Shown here: piece by piece, positions 46,511 through 58,538 of the stretch
Position numbering within the stretch: the first letter of the stretch is position 1
Layout of the letters: each line of letters opens with the position of its first letter
From: Isoetes taiwanensis
Taxonomy: Eukaryota; Streptophyta; Lycopodiopsida; Isoetales; Isoetaceae
Direction: 5' to 3'
Length of the DNA: 64,000 nucleotides
Assembly (NCBI GenBank): GCA_021234155.1
Contig: JAJEKV010000064.1
Span: forward strand, 250,001 to 314,000
The notes under the pieces: model-generated
What the model saw: the letters and a program-made list of their open reading frames with translations, nothing else
Database searches by the model: none
Told to the model about the DNA's origin: nothing
Program-made: the position numbers and the translations under genes

Positions 46511-46727
46511 CTTCCTTTCGACGGATGTCATCATTTCGTGGAGTTCCATGTCAACGACTCCGGATCATTGTCATTGGATACCGGCGTTCACGCCGCGAGG
46601 AGGAGAGTGCACTCCACAAAGACAATCCAGCAAGCAAGACACCGCCACGGCCCGAAAAGGACCTAAAAGATAATGATCCCGCATTTGATCCCGATGAACC
46701 GGAAATATGGTCGAGCCAAACTCCCTG
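43276..46727 (+). CDS. Multi-exon gene of unknown family
   Basis: Exon 1 (43,276-43,357) encodes MATPSKKRGAGGDASSSGTK plus a lysine run and ends at CAG|GTGAGC. The next exon joins in phase at 43,420 and runs to 43,781: LFAIEGPRQSFLTHQPDSWW, YVEVSTSGKEKDLFLHQRDK and KKIGVVLSVSAPDSKHLTLH. Later pieces are at about 44,170-44,544 (EKEVPQRIKDRYASESAEFF, ending at CGAG|GTAAAT), 44,789-45,475 with an acidic tract (EDDEGEDEEEKKKRTPRKGG) and MLEEGITEVLNAASNEYHDF, 45,470-45,684 (LPFPERAMAILKRKLGFGVV), 45,723-46,079 (YFRFLVFCMPGNQTTAVSQW), 46,025-46,400 (GLFSQGAMLFGMKPISVVGN) and a last exon ending DPDEPEIWSSQTP at 46,727. Several frame changes within exons remain unexplained, but the area is strikingly poor in CTG/CAG, so consensus error is plausible. 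No domain is recognised; basic and acidic tracts suggest a nuclear protein. Confidence 0.5.
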
Positions 46728-46739
46728 ATTGTTTTTTTG

Positions 46740-48430
46740 CGGTTACATAAGACTCAAATAGACCACCACAAAGCTCATATCCATACATTCGCGTCGGATT
46801 TTGCAGGCCATAAACCGGAGAAGCCGCTTCTTGCAAATAATATTCCCTAAAATACACGTAAAAGAAACACATATTTCTGAAAAATCGAGAAAATGTTACA
46901 TATTTTAAGTTGCTAGGAATGAAAACTCGATTTACTTCCAACCGTAAAAGGATTTTCTCGAAATGGCATGAATTAGCCTCCCCGCTTGTGTCGAGGCCAT
47001 GAAATCTTAGGAAATTCAGCTTTTCCAGATTCAATTCAAATATCAAAGATCTTAGTAATCTGCATTGCGATATAAGAAGAAAATTTAGGACTTTTATAGG
47101 TGCCCAAGAATCGAATAGAAATCACGTGCTTTGCTTCCAAGCAAAGCTTCCACCTAAGATCAAAACCCGGCGCCTTTAATATAAAAGATCGAAATAGTTC
47201 CGCCATAGCCACTTATTCGCCCAAAATCCCATAGCTTTAGGATGCCTAAACAGACGTAAGAGCGTAATAGTTTAGATTTAAAGATAGATAGAATAGAGCA
47301 AAACCCACCTATAGATGAAAGTCCAAGTAGCAATAGAATAGACAGGCCCGCTCCAAATTTGAAGAGCTCCAAAGTTGATGCCGGGTGAGCTGTCGCCTAG
47401 CTTGCGCAAATGGATCCACGAAGATCTACCGCAATTCCTAAAGGAAATGGTGTAGAACATGGCCATTTTTCCTTTCCTCATTTTTTCCCTTTCCTTGAAG
47501 CCCCCTATTTTTTCCTTCCGAAAAAACGCGGGCGCTTCGTAACGGTATCAATATTGAATATTCCAAAAGCATCTTGCCCTTGAGATTTACATATGTTAAG
47601 ATAGTTAGACATTTATATATTTAACATATGCGTTTTAGTTCATACAAAATAAGGCCCAATGTGCAAGAAAAAAGCATATTTGGTCATGTAGTTTAAAAAT
47701 TCGTTAAAGTTCCATTGATCTTACAAAAACATTAAATTCTAGGGATAATTGATAACATGTATCTAGAAATATTCACATGGAGGATCAACAAGGATGAACC
47801 TAGTTTGGGCTCCACGTCGATCCACATCAACATATTTAATTTGGGATAAAACATTTACTTCACGCTTTATTGCTTGAAACTCATCAAGAGCGAGTGATTG
47901 TTTAGCATAATGTTCACCCAATCCCTTTGTAAGAGTTTCAGAACTTTGAGGACGATAAACTTGTTCTTATCTATGGAAAGCTTTTCATTTCCATCATATT
48001 GCACGATGGAGTAAACACGCTTTATCCCAGGCCTCCCTACTTATTAAGGCGAGACTAACCTTGTCATCACTACAAGCCGCAATGTAACCAAGTGCCATAA
48101 CCGTGGTCGGCTATTATGCGACCCCCACCACGAAAAATCATATTCATACTCGATCCACCATGGTTCAAGTATTCATCCATGAAGTCTTTGTTTACTTCAA
48201 AATCACCACCCCCACCTAATTTTTACAAAAATAAGTGCATCTTTGTTCTCGTCAAAACTACAAGGTTTGAGCCGGAGGATAACCCTAGTCATGCTTTTTT
48301 TTTACGGTTGAAGAAAGAATCGCAAAGATATTATATAGTAAGCTCACCTTTTTGTCATCTGTGACCTTTTTTCCATCTTTTATTTTTAGCGGTTTTTTCT
48401 TGACTTCTCGTAAAGCCGAAGGGAGGGAGC
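46740..48430. other. No gene recognised
   Basis: Short minus-strand frames at 46,663-47,481 are rich in hydrophobic residues and lack motifs. At about 48,060-48,300 a CT-rich plus-strand stretch reads like a 5' UTR. Confidence 0.4.
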
Positions 48431-48436
48431 GGGAAG

Positions 48437-48735
48437 GATCTCCTTTTTATTGCAATATCTCTCCCTCTCTTTCAACAGTTTCCGCTTCCCGGTAGCGATT
48501 TTCATCTCTTTTTCTCATGCGTGAAGGTAAGGAGCTCTTTTCATTGCAAGTATTTCTTAGATGATTTGCTTTGTTTTCTTACGTTTATGCATTTATTACT
48601 ACTTTTACGTTTTTCTCTTATGCATGTAGCGAGCTTTTTAATTGCAATATTTCTTGGATGATTTTGATTTGTTTTCTTACGTTTATGACAGATTATTACT
48701 TACTTTTACTTTTCCTCTTGTGCATATAGCTCGAG
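48437..48735 (+). repeat. ~109-bp tandem repeat
   Basis: Two full copies and one partial. Each contains GAGCT(C)TTTT-ATTGCAA, TATTTCTT(A/G)GATGATTT, GTTTTCTTACGTTTATG and ends with TGCAT(G/A)TAGC. Each copy ends in an AG that could act as a splice acceptor. Confidence 0.75.
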
Positions 48736-48739
48736 CATA

Positions 48740-49250
48740 GCGTATATTAAGTTTGTCATGTCATGAACAAGCCGTGCAAACAAACAGCTTTGAATCTTCC
48801 AATAATCAGCTAGTCAAAAGGGTGCATCATACTTTTACCTTTCCTATTCTATATAATTCATGTCTCCTTGAAGGAATTTGATTATGACCATGAGGTTGTA
48901 GTACATTCCATGACCGTCTCTGTCATTTATTGCAAAAGGTATATTGTACAATGCTAATAACTGGTGACCTAGAAAACTCTTTCTGCACTGCTTTCTTATG
49001 AATTCCCTTCTTGCAGTGGCCTTGATTCATCAGGGATAGTATACGTGTGAAAGCTCTTGTTGTCCAACACTCACAGAGAAAAAGGACCTAAGAGCAAGAG
49101 AAATACGGTCGAAGGATATCCAGCAGTTTGTAGCAAAAAAAACAAAAGCGTGGAATATGCTATTTGAAGTTTGTACAATGTGTGTTGAGGGGTGCTTTAG
49201 AAGAAGAATCTAACTCTTCCTCTATGGATATAATGCCAGATAATCCATTT
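48740..49250. other. No gene recognised
   Basis: AT-rich, with no sustained frame. It leads into the short frame at 49,259-49,441 (MMNGDDDRLDAYMNLSHAFI), which may be an exon of the next gene but is unsupported. Confidence 0.3.
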
Positions 49251-49623
49251 TTTTTCCAGTGATGAATGGTGATGATGATAGATTAGATGCATACATGAAT
49301 TTAAGCCATGCGTTTATAGCCATGTTTTTTTCATACATACAGGAGGGGCTCGATTATGCAAGGAAGCATACATCTAAAGAGAGTGAAATGGATTCAGAAT
49401 ATAAGGTATTCTATTTTGAAATGTACAATCGCCCATCCTAGCAATAGCAAAGATGCCAAGTTTTGCACAAAAATTCTAGAGGAACATGACTAGTTCAAAG
49501 CTTTTTGAATTATGTGTTTTGTTAAAATATACGATTTTATATAAACTTTGAATTCCATCAATCTTGATTAGTGAAGAAAGATGAGGGAACCACAAGCAGA
49601 GGAAGGTATAGGCATGACAAAAG

Positions 49624-50151
49624 ATGAGGAACACGAAGGCAGAAGAGGAAGGTGTAGGTGTGACACAAGATGAGGAACAAGAAGAGGAAGGTGTAGGCAT
49701 GACAAAAGATGAGGAACAGGAAGAGGCAGTAGAGGAAGGTGTAGGTGTGACACAAGATGAACAAGAAGAGGAAGACTATGTTCAGAATTTTTTTACATCT
49801 AAAACTCGTCAGCAAATGGCATGCCTCTATCATATAAGCATTACTAAAGATACAATCCATCTCCTTCACGTTTTATTCTTCATTTGCTCATTAAGAATTG
49901 TGTTTCTTGCCTACAGGTTTGACGAAATGAATAAATGTTGTCACTCGGACAATGATAAGCCTTCACCAACAAATGCTTTAAAGGTCTTTTGTAATACAAT
50001 GGAATCAGTTGCAGCTGTTGAAAACATTACCTTGGTAGATCCATTTTTTGTTTTTATTGTACTCGAATGCAAAACTATCCATTTTGTTTTGGAGCATCTT
50101 CAATCTAAATGGCAAAATGAAAGAATAACAATATCACAATGCATCATATAA
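49624..50151 (+). CDS. Acidic-repeat ORF, unknown protein
   Basis: This is a 175-codon frame, among the longest uninterrupted ones in the spacer. Residues 6-47 are about three imperfect copies of EEGVGVTQDEEQEE / EEGVGMTKDEEQEE, encoded by a ~57-66-bp minisatellite (49,590-49,775). The rest reads DYVQNFFTSKTRQQMACLYH, a hydrophobic stretch, then FDEMNKCCHSDNDKPSPTNA and ESVAAVENITLVDPFFVFIV. The hydrophobic middle may instead be an intron, since TTGCCTACAG|GTTTGACG at 49,917 is a good acceptor. No family is recognised. The mirrored minus-strand frames over the minisatellite are shadows. Confidence 0.4.
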   Translation: MRNTKAEEEGVGVTQDEEQEEEGVGMTKDEEQEEAVEEGVGVTQDEQEEEDYVQNFFTSKTRQQMACLYHISITKDTIHLLHVLFFICSLRIVFLAYRFDEMNKCCHSDNDKPSPTNALKVFCNTMESVAAVENITLVDPFFVFIVLECKTIHFVLEHLQSKWQNERITISQCII

Positions 50152-50159
50152 CGTGATAC

Positions 50160-51680
50160 AACGTGGTGTAATGTAGCGGACTTGTATAATCTACGGAGTT
50201 GGTTACGATGGCAGTCCATATAGGATACTTGTTAGGATGCTTGTATTTGGAGACTTAACTTTCACTTATAATTTTGCAGGAAGGCTATACAATCGTTGTT
50301 GCATGAAGCGTATCAAGAAGGGTAAAGAGAAGCATCAATTGCAAGGTATCAGATTGTAACATGTGAATATTATGTAGACGGAATGGGGCAGCATCCTCAT
50401 TAGGAATGGGGCAGCATCCTCATTAATATATGCCTAATATTAGCATATCTTTGTTTTGAATCATATTAGGCCTCCACCTCTTCTTCCAACAATCAACATA
50501 GTTATTAGATAGTTATTAGGATAAGCTATAACCTTCCTATTGACAGGCTCCCACCAAGAGACATACACCTCTTTGTAGTGAGGTTCTTTAGGTTTCTATG
50601 GGGTTTTCTTCTACATAAGTTAACCATGTAGGGTAGCTATCATGTAGTTACTGGGGACATCTAAATCCAAAGAAGATAAATTATAGTTCTTTTTTTTAAA
50701 GCAATGATGCTTGTGGAGCCAAAACTTAATGTTACTCCATTTTAGTAATGCTTTATGGTATTCCTAAAGTTCTGCAACATGTTAGAGTTGTGCCTTCGAT
50801 CTGACAAAGGCATCAACGCCACACTTGGATGTACTGATACACATTTATGCATATGCTTTTTAGACTAATTTGATCGTAAGACACAATTTGCAATGTGTGT
50901 TAGATCCAACCATTTGTTTTTTTTTTTTTTCATCTCTTAATAAAAGATTTGATTAGAGGTTCACCAAGGTACTATGGTCTAAAAGACAAAAACGCCACTT
51001 CTAACCAGTTAACTTTGCCTCACATTCTAAACATGTATAATTTTTTTAAGGATATAGACCTTATTAGAAAGAACAACCTTTTTTTTTTTTTTTTGAGGGC
51101 AAGGGTGTTTTTATATTTCATTTAAGAAAAATACATAGTGCAAAAAGAGGCATTCTGCATCAAACCATGGGGATCTCCCTCGGTCGAGGCAGATTCCCCT
51201 ACCGTGAGTACCGCTATACATCATATCAACATATAATTTAGCCGATCTTATAATGATCGGTCTTAATCCAAAAATTCATGGCCATTGTATACGAGGCTGA
51301 TTTATTGTCCGAAAACCAAGTAAGATCGTGAGCCAACTTAGGATACATCCACCAAGTCTTGGATAGTGAGGTCATCTACTTTTGAATTTATTATTTTTCT
51401 ATGTATTATTTATAACTTATTTTTCTATGTATTATAATGATTTTTTATTTAATGGGTATGCCATGTGACGATATTTAATTAGTTATTAATAGTGCTTTTT
51501 AATTTTAAAGGTTTGCCACATGTTAATATTTCATTGGTTAAAGGCACGTTAGAAACACCACTTATTATTATTATTATTTTTTTTTTTTTGTAGTTAGGAG
51601 CATTAAAAACAATAGCTTATTTGACATTGGTTAAAAGCCATGTTAGAAACACCACCTACTTTTTTTATGTGTTATAGTTA
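50160..51680. other. AT-rich intergenic DNA
   Basis: No gene. It contains long T runs (50,918-50,931 and 51,079-51,094), a (TTA)n tract near 51,561 and the TTTGCCACATG / ATTGGTTAAA motif shared with 13,480-13,570. Confidence 0.5.
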
Positions 51681-52130
51681 GAGGGAGTTCGAGTTTTCTT
51701 TGTGTATGCCTTGCATGGTCGGAAATAGCGGGGCTTACGCTCCGCGGGGGCTACTAAGAACAGCCCGATGGAGGCGCCGCAACCAAGCCGGAGGCCCGTG
51801 CAAATGGTGGTCGGCAATGGCGTCTTCGGCCCCGGTGGCTAGCGGGGTGTGGAGATGGTTGCTCCCGCGTGCCTTGCCGAACCCAAGCATGTCATTAGGT
51901 TCTCTTCCAAGCGATTTGGTGATGCGGGGAAGCATGAGGTGTTGAATTCTTTGGTTTTGTTGCGGTCGATTACGCTTGTTGTGAATCGAAGGGCTCAGTA
52001 TAGACCGAAAATTGGCTTGTTGGGTGTTCTTCTGAGTAGGATTTTGGTGTGTTGTCTCAGATTTGTTGGTGTTTTGGGAGTAGCGACCTGATTAGCCAGA
52101 TGGGACTCCCAATCGCCACAATTTTACAGG

Positions 52131-52514
52131 GTGCTTGCTTGCCAGGTGGAGAAATTTTTTTGTATATTCAAGAAGGAATATGTCGGTGATTCGAGTTTTG
52201 TAGCGTGTGGATTGATTGAGGATTCCTCAGCTGTGTTATTTGATTTCCTGATTGTAGAACGATTTCTTCCGGAGTCTGTGTTCTCTGTGCTAGAGACGGT
52301 AGAGAGGCATCAATCATTTGTTGTATCCATGGACTTGCTTGGAAAGTACATCGATTTGTCGGGCCGGTGTTCTAATTGCTACTGTGTGGATGGAGATATG
52401 GCTGTTAGAGGGTCAAGGCGAGGTGGAGTTATACAATTGGAGCAGTTGAAATGCTTTAGGATGGGGCAGGTTTTGCAGGGATGGTGTGCTTCCTGCACTT
52501 GGGAAGCCGTGTAA
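52131..52514 (+). pseudogene. ORF in left arm of the inverted repeat
   Basis: A frame of 127 codons (MLACQVEKFFCIFKKEYVGD, then DSSFVACGLIEDSSAVLFDF). It is mirrored by the right-arm frame at 53,590-53,243 with only scattered residue differences, and a shared upstream frame (KHEVLNSLVLL) can be read in both. Preservation in both arms suggests that the ancestral sequence was coding. No family is recognised. Confidence 0.35.
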
Positions 52515-53242
52515 ATGTTTGTTGTTTTGTGAGCCCACGGCTATGTTCTATCAGTGTAAAAATTTATAGTCTTTATGTGTGACTTGGAGTTCGCATAATG
52601 TTTGTGTAATGTGGATCTATTATTTATTTTGTATGCGTTGTTGTTGCTGTACGTATGTGAGGCGTATGGGAAGCGTGTTGATATACGGGGGTGTGAGGTG
52701 TAAAATCTGACACCGTTGATTTAGCATATTCGGAGGATCATACCTTCATCCGATGCTCATAAAAACACATTAACACATATAGGCATTAACACATATAGGC
52801 CTATATGTGTTAATAACACATAACACATATAGGCCTATATGTGTTAATACATATGTGTTAATATATGTGTTAATGTCTATATGTGTTAATGTGTTTTTAT
52901 GAGCATCGGATGAAGGTATGATCTTCAAAATATGCTAGGTCAATCTGCGTGTCGATTTTACACCTCACACCTCCGTATATCAACATGCTCCCCATATGCC
53001 TTACATACGTACAACAAAAACAATGCATACAAAATACACAATAGATCTACATTACACAAATATTTGCAGCAGGAAAAGACATCAAATTACATATGTGAAC
53101 TCCAAGTCACATATATAAAGACTATAAATTTTACATTGATAGAACACACGTACCGTCATAAAATAAAACAAAGAAACTAAAACACATTTACATGGTTTCA
53201 AGCACACCATCCCTAAGAAAACCTGCCCCATCCTAAAGCATT

Positions 53243-53590
53243 TCAATTACTCCAGCAGTACAACTCCACCTCGCCTCGACCCTCTAACAGCCACATCTCC
53301 ATCCACACAGTAGCAATTGGAACAGCAGTCGCACAGCCGATGTATTTTCCAAGCAAGTCCGTGGATGCAACAAATGATTGATGCGTCTCTACCGTCTCCA
53401 ACACAGAGAACACAGACTCCGGAAGAAATCGTTCCACAATCAGGCAATCGAATAACACAGTTGAAGAACCCTCAATCAATCCACACGTCACAAAACTCGA
53501 ATCACCGACATATTCTTTCTTGAATATACAGAAAAATTTCTTCACCTGGCAAGCAAGCATCCTGCAAAATTCTGACAGTGGGAGTCCCAT
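53243..53590 (-). pseudogene. ORF in right arm of the inverted repeat
   Basis: Mirror of 52,131-52,514: FCRMLACQVKKFFCIFKKEY, then LIVERFLPESVFSVLETVET. It diverges after GKYIG because of a small indel relative to the left arm. Confidence 0.35.
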
Positions 53591-54019
53591 CTGAAGCCCG
53601 AGAGTTGCTGGCAGCTACTCCCAAAACACCAACAAATACAGACGACACACCAAAATCCTACTCCAAAGAACACCCAACAGGCCAATCTTCAGTGCGCTGA
53701 GCCCTTCCAGTTCACAACAAGCGAAATCAGACAGCAACAAAACCAAGGAATTCAACACCTCATGCTTCCTCTGCATCATCAAATCGCTTGGAAGAGAACC
53801 TAATGACATGCCAGTTCTGGCAAGGCACAGGGAGCAACCATCTCCACACCCCGCTAGCCACCAGACGCCGAAGACGCCATTGCCAGCCACCATTTGCACA
53901 GGCCTCCAGCTGGTCCGGTCGCCTCCATCGGGCTGTTCTTAGCAGCCCCTGAACAGAGGTCCTGCTATTTCCGAACATGCAAGGCATACACAGAGAAAAC
54001 TCGGACTCCCCTCAAACCA

Positions 54020-54480
54020 TACAAAAAACAAAAATGATGCCCTCTTTTTCCGGCCCACCTAGGCCAAAATCATAGAAATCTGATATTTTCGGGACGTAAT
54101 TAGGAGCATTACAAAAATAGCTAGATTTAAGTAAACACATATGACACTTAAATTTTTTTAAAAATCATTTTATTTTGATGTTGTAATTTTATTTTCCATG
54201 TATAGTAATATCCAAACCTACATATGTTATTTGCAAGAAAAACAACGCTTGGTTTTGGTAAAAATTACAAGTAGAGAAGAAAATATACATACATGGAAAA
54301 AAGAAAAAGAATTGTGTGTACCAATATTCAAACTTACATGTGCTTTTTAGAAGATAAACAACGCGTGGATCTTTCAAAAAACAATAGTTAAGAAAAAATC
54401 ACACGTTGACAAAAATTTGCAAAAAACAATAAAATAAAATGACACATTGACAAAAAAATAAAATAAAAGGTCCCAAAATT
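54020..54480. other. A-rich sequence at the left border of copy B
   Basis: Motifs ACAAGTAGAG(A)AG, CACACGTTGACAAAAA and AAAAACAATA are shared with the right end of the 10.85-kb transposon (15,560-15,800). The border with copy B lies at about 54,480. This may be the end of a related DNA element against which the duplication abuts. Confidence 0.5.
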
Positions 54481-54616
54481 ATTGTAGGAAAATTATATCA
54501 AAAGTCAACTGTAACAAATTTGGATAAAATGATCATGTGATCACGTGTTCTTTCCGTTTAAACTGTCTTTGTTGAATGGTCCTGAGCTAGTTCTTATGTT
54601 TCCTGAAGCCCCTCTC

Positions 54617-56265
54617 TTTGCTCAATATTGCAGGATTCACCAATAGGGTCCTCCATCTGCTCATCCAGCATTCTATGCTCCTAGATCAGCTCCCACCTCA
54701 ATGGATATCTCTCACATCCGCCCCCTGCTCTTTCGGTTGCAGCTCCCCCACCTCAGTCTCTGGATCACCAAATGTTACCTCAGTCTCTGGATCACCAAAT
54801 GTTAAGACTGACTGAAATTCAGAGATCGCAAGAGCAAATTGAAGAGGCTCGTGGACAGTATATGGACATTGATCGGTGGCATCCACCCACCACCAAAACA
54901 TCCACCTCTTCACAACTATGAAAATTAGCAAAAGGATCTAATTCCTCTGCATCTCAGCCCTCAGTTCCTGCTTCATGTAGCACTGCTCCTCCCATTGCAT
55001 CCCAATGTGGTCGCTTTGATCCATTTCAGTGGGCTGGTTTGGTTGATGAGGTTACTGCCATGCCAGATGCCCAGGAAACATCCTCAAATTCCCGTGAGAC
55101 ACCAACGGTCTCATCTGAATTGGCCCCATCACAAGGTCAATGCAGTTACTTTCATAGAATGTTCAGGGGGTAGCCTCCTCCCCCCTCAAATGGAGTCGTA
55201 TTTCTTTCTATTTATCTAGATTGGATGCTTAGTTTATATGTCTTCAAGAGCACAAGAAGGGAGATGTATCAAAGCTTGCAGACATGATTGGTCGAAGGTT
55301 TAATGTTCTTATCGCAGCAGCTGATTCTGCCAGTGCAGGGGTGGTGATAGCATGGCTTCCTTCGTTGCTCCTCATCTTCACTCAGGCTGATCGTTTTGGT
55401 CATTGGGCCCTAATTGTATGGCAGGAACAAGGGATTAAATATGGTCTAATTAATGTTTACACCCACAACAGGCCCCATCAGAGAGCTTCACTGTGGCCCT
55501 CCTTGCGCGGGAAGATGCTCAGCTTGGGCTACCACATTTCATGGCTTCTTGTTGGGGATATGGTGGAAATGGAGTCTGATCGGTTGGGGGCTACTTCTAC
55601 ACAGATGTCTGGTTTTGAACGCCAGTAGTGGCTCTGCTATTCCATAACTGCAACCTCTCGGAGATTGATGGTGAAGGTGCCTTTACTTGGTACAATGGTC
55701 AAGTTGGTGGGGGTCATGCAAGCTCTCGGTTGGATAGAGCTTACTGGAATGCAGATGTAGTTGTGGCACTTCCAGGTCTTTTTCGGTTCTGTCTCAGAGA
55801 CAACCTCAGTTTCAGACCACCATCCGCAATTCATTTCAGACGAGCCTCTGCAGCAGCGACGGCCTGGACGGACGTGTTCTGGTTGAATGTAACGTTCTTA
55901 TGCTGACTTTCGAGAAGGCTGCAAGAACACTTGGACAATTGCCTTCAACCGACGTCGAGGCATGACTGGCATAGTGGATGCAATTGCGGCAGTCAAAGGT
56001 TTTGCCAAACAGTGGGGCCGAGAGTCTGCAACAGCAGGTCGTGCTTTATTGGACACCTTGTATCAGGACCTGCTCCATTCTTGACAGAGACGTCTTTCAG
56101 GTGTTCATGATCGTGATATTTTGGCATAGATCCAAGCATTGGAGGAGGAGCAAATTTAGCAGGCAAAGACGAAGGCAGGTCTGCAGTGTTTTCGTGATGG
56201 AGACCGTTGTACAAACTTCTTTTTCCGTGCGGCTAAGAGGCATCGCATGAGGCAGCACTGACAAA
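54617..56265 (+). mobile_element. L1-type LINE relic, endonuclease region (copy B)
   Basis: This is the counterpart of the relic at 140-1,800, with clearer frames. One open stretch from 55,284 reads through the start of the endonuclease domain (FGHWALIVWQEQGIKYGL, then INVYTHNRPHQRASLW). A second from 55,628 carries LFHNCNLSEIDGEGAFTWY and SSRLDRAYWNADVVVALP. Around 55,985 the frame reads FAKQWGRESATAGRALLDTL, which is the expected LINE sequence where copy A is scrambled. No reverse transcriptase follows. The element is a fossil shared by both duplication copies and was therefore present before the duplication. Confidence 0.87.
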
Positions 56266-56624
56266 GCCTGCCCTGGCGTGCCTCCCCAATTCATCTGCCC
56301 ATCTCAATTATGAGGCGATGTGTCCATGTGCGAAATGAAACGATGAGTCTGTGCTTTTACATAATTCGTATTGTAACCTTGATTCATTTGAATGAAAATT
56401 CATATTCAATTATATGTTATTTAGCTGGATTTGTCAAAAATAAAGCATCAAGTGTTCAAAAGAATTCAAGTCTTCAAAAGAACGCAAGACTACACAAAAT
56501 GAATTACAAAGCATTATGACATTCACTTGTTGAACTTTAACTCAATACAAATTCATTTTCATTTCACAATTGAAATACAAAACTTCAGGATTTTCGAGTT
56601 CTGAATATTACAAAATTACAGGTT

Positions 56625-56959
56625 TTACATTTTATCGTCATCAGAATGAACTTCTAGTAATTTCTGTAAAATTTTCTCCTCATCTAAAGGATCCAACCTA
56701 TATACAGTCCTGTTTTGACATTTAATTGGTGGTATAATTGCACAAATTTGTGTTGTGAAGACTATGTCATTAGTATCTTTTTTGCAAAGATCATAGCTGA
56801 CGGTTGATCTCATACCCTTCGTGTAATACATACCTTCTACAATATTATCCCCGCAAGGTACCATGTTCCAATCATCAAAATAGTCTTGTTCACATAATTG
56901 CCTCACATGCCATCCAAGTAATAGCCACCGCAGAAACTTAAAAGTTCCCTCGTATGCAA
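56625..56959 (-). CDS. Terminal exon of an unrecognised gene (copy B)
   Basis: Same exon as at 2,160-2,494, with the same acceptor, frame, stop and predicted residues. The flanking relics on both sides are also in the same order. No upstream exon is recognised here either, so both copies look like the same isolated 3' exon. No function is proposed. Confidence 0.5.
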
Positions 56960-57435
56960 CTGCAATAGAGATTCAGGATTAATATAGAATCATAACTACA
57001 TCTAAGGTTAATTTTTTCCCCTTCCTTTTCACCTTGGGCTTCGTTGCTCTGGAGAAAAAGCGGATCCAGCTTTCCCTTTACGGGCATCTAGCATCGTTAC
57101 CTGCTCTACATATCTCCTCTAAAGACTTCAGTAGCAACACTCTCCATCCGTGAAAGATGGAGGAGTTCGCAAGAAGGAACTCGGGGCTTTTCTAAATTTT
57201 AGAACTGTTATATTGAAAAATAGTAGATATAATGACGACGTTTTCTTTTCTTTGCGATGTCATGGTACATGGACACCTTAGAATTGCAGGAAATATTGTA
57301 CCTCCCTTTAAGCAAACCTGCTAAAAAAAAAGAAAAAAAGAAAAGAAAAAAGAAAAAACTTACCGAGGAAGCATGTATTGAGATATTGCTTCAATGAGTG
57401 TGATCTTCATTATTCTATACCTATGTGCATCTAGG

Positions 57436-58538
57436 TTTTTACGTTTTCATTTTGGATAGCCAACAAGATGTTCTAAACCCATGGCCTTTGTGTAAGTATG
57501 GTTTGGAAGCCTGATATCTCCCATGTCTACCATGTTCTAGTAGTATAGTATGTGACGTTCCAAAATTGTATGCTGTAGAGGCAAGGATCATGTCTCTTGT
57601 AGGAGAATTGGATACGGAACTGTAGGTTTGGCTCCAAGAGATCGAGTTAGAAAGGATTTCTTGACGCGTTTTAAATTTTTTCAAAATGGCAACTGATACT
57701 ATTGGTTTCCGTACTTCCACTATATACAAAAGGACTAGTTCTACCAAAACTACAAACAAGTGTGCCTGCTGGAACTAGTCATAAAGCTCTGCTTTGTGGC
57801 AATTGTTCTTCATGACATAAAGATCTTTCCAATCTGCTGTCACCCATTATCGGATATAGGTGTCCCAGTATATGGTAGTAATGAACTGCATTTCAAAGTA
57901 TCTGTATGTTTGCACCACTTCTATGTTTTAAGCTTGGTAAGTAAAGTGAGATTGTCTCTATAGAGGATGATACCAGAAATACCTTGGTCTTTGCCAAGTT
58001 GACCCGTATTCCAGTGGCCTAACAAAAGTACTTAGTACATCCAGATGCTGCTATGTACTTGTTAACATATCTACATCATCTGCATATATTAGCCAGATGT
58101 GATGAGCAAGCTGGGCTCTCCCTTCCCTCCCCCCTCCCCCCCCTGAGCAAGCCAGTTCTCAAAATGATCAATGTACATGCCAAATAGCGTAGGAGAGAGT
58201 GAACATCCTTGGCCCAATGCACTTCTACTAGTATGGTGGCATGATGGTGGCGTTTATGTTGAGATCTTTCCATGTAGTCTGTATATTGCATTTTTCAATT
58301 CTTGAGGGATTCCTAACTTCAATAATCTCTCCCACAGCGTCTCCCTAGGAATAGTTTCCAAAGACTTTGTAAAGTCTACGAAGCAGCAGTACAAGATCGT
58401 GTCGTTTATTTCTGTTGTCCTGTAGCAAGGTACACAATATAAAAATATGGTCAATGGTAGAATGCTTAGGTCTGAAACAACTTGTCCAAGTGCGTGCACC
58501 CCTGTTTCCTTTGCCCACGCTGTCAATTGCATAGGCAA
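57436..58538 (-). mobile_element. LINE relic, reverse transcriptase region (copy B)
   Basis: Counterpart of 2,960-4,062 with the same truncation, the same stops and the same YADD segment (near 58,066-58,096). Only a handful of substitutions separate the two, so the element was already dead when the duplication happened. Confidence 0.85.

Larger units (their letters stand above)
51685..54015. repeat. 2.3-kb inverted repeat (foldback)
   Basis: The left arm 51,685 to about 52,800 and the right arm about 52,870-54,015 are reverse complements over nearly their full length, meeting at a short AT-rich centre with repeated ACATATAGGCCTATATGTGT palindromes. Arm ends share GAGT(T/C)CGAGTTTTCT and TGTGTATGCCTTGCATG. 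The first 250 bases of the left arm differ from the right arm mainly where the right arm has CAG or CTG (in the paired orientation) and the left has CCG, CG or CCC. Transcription through it would give a long hairpin RNA. Confidence 0.9.

Noticed and set aside
49476-49869. Minus-strand ORFs with SCSSSCVTPTPSS-type repeats
   Set aside because: Antisense shadows of the acidic coding minisatellite on the plus strand.
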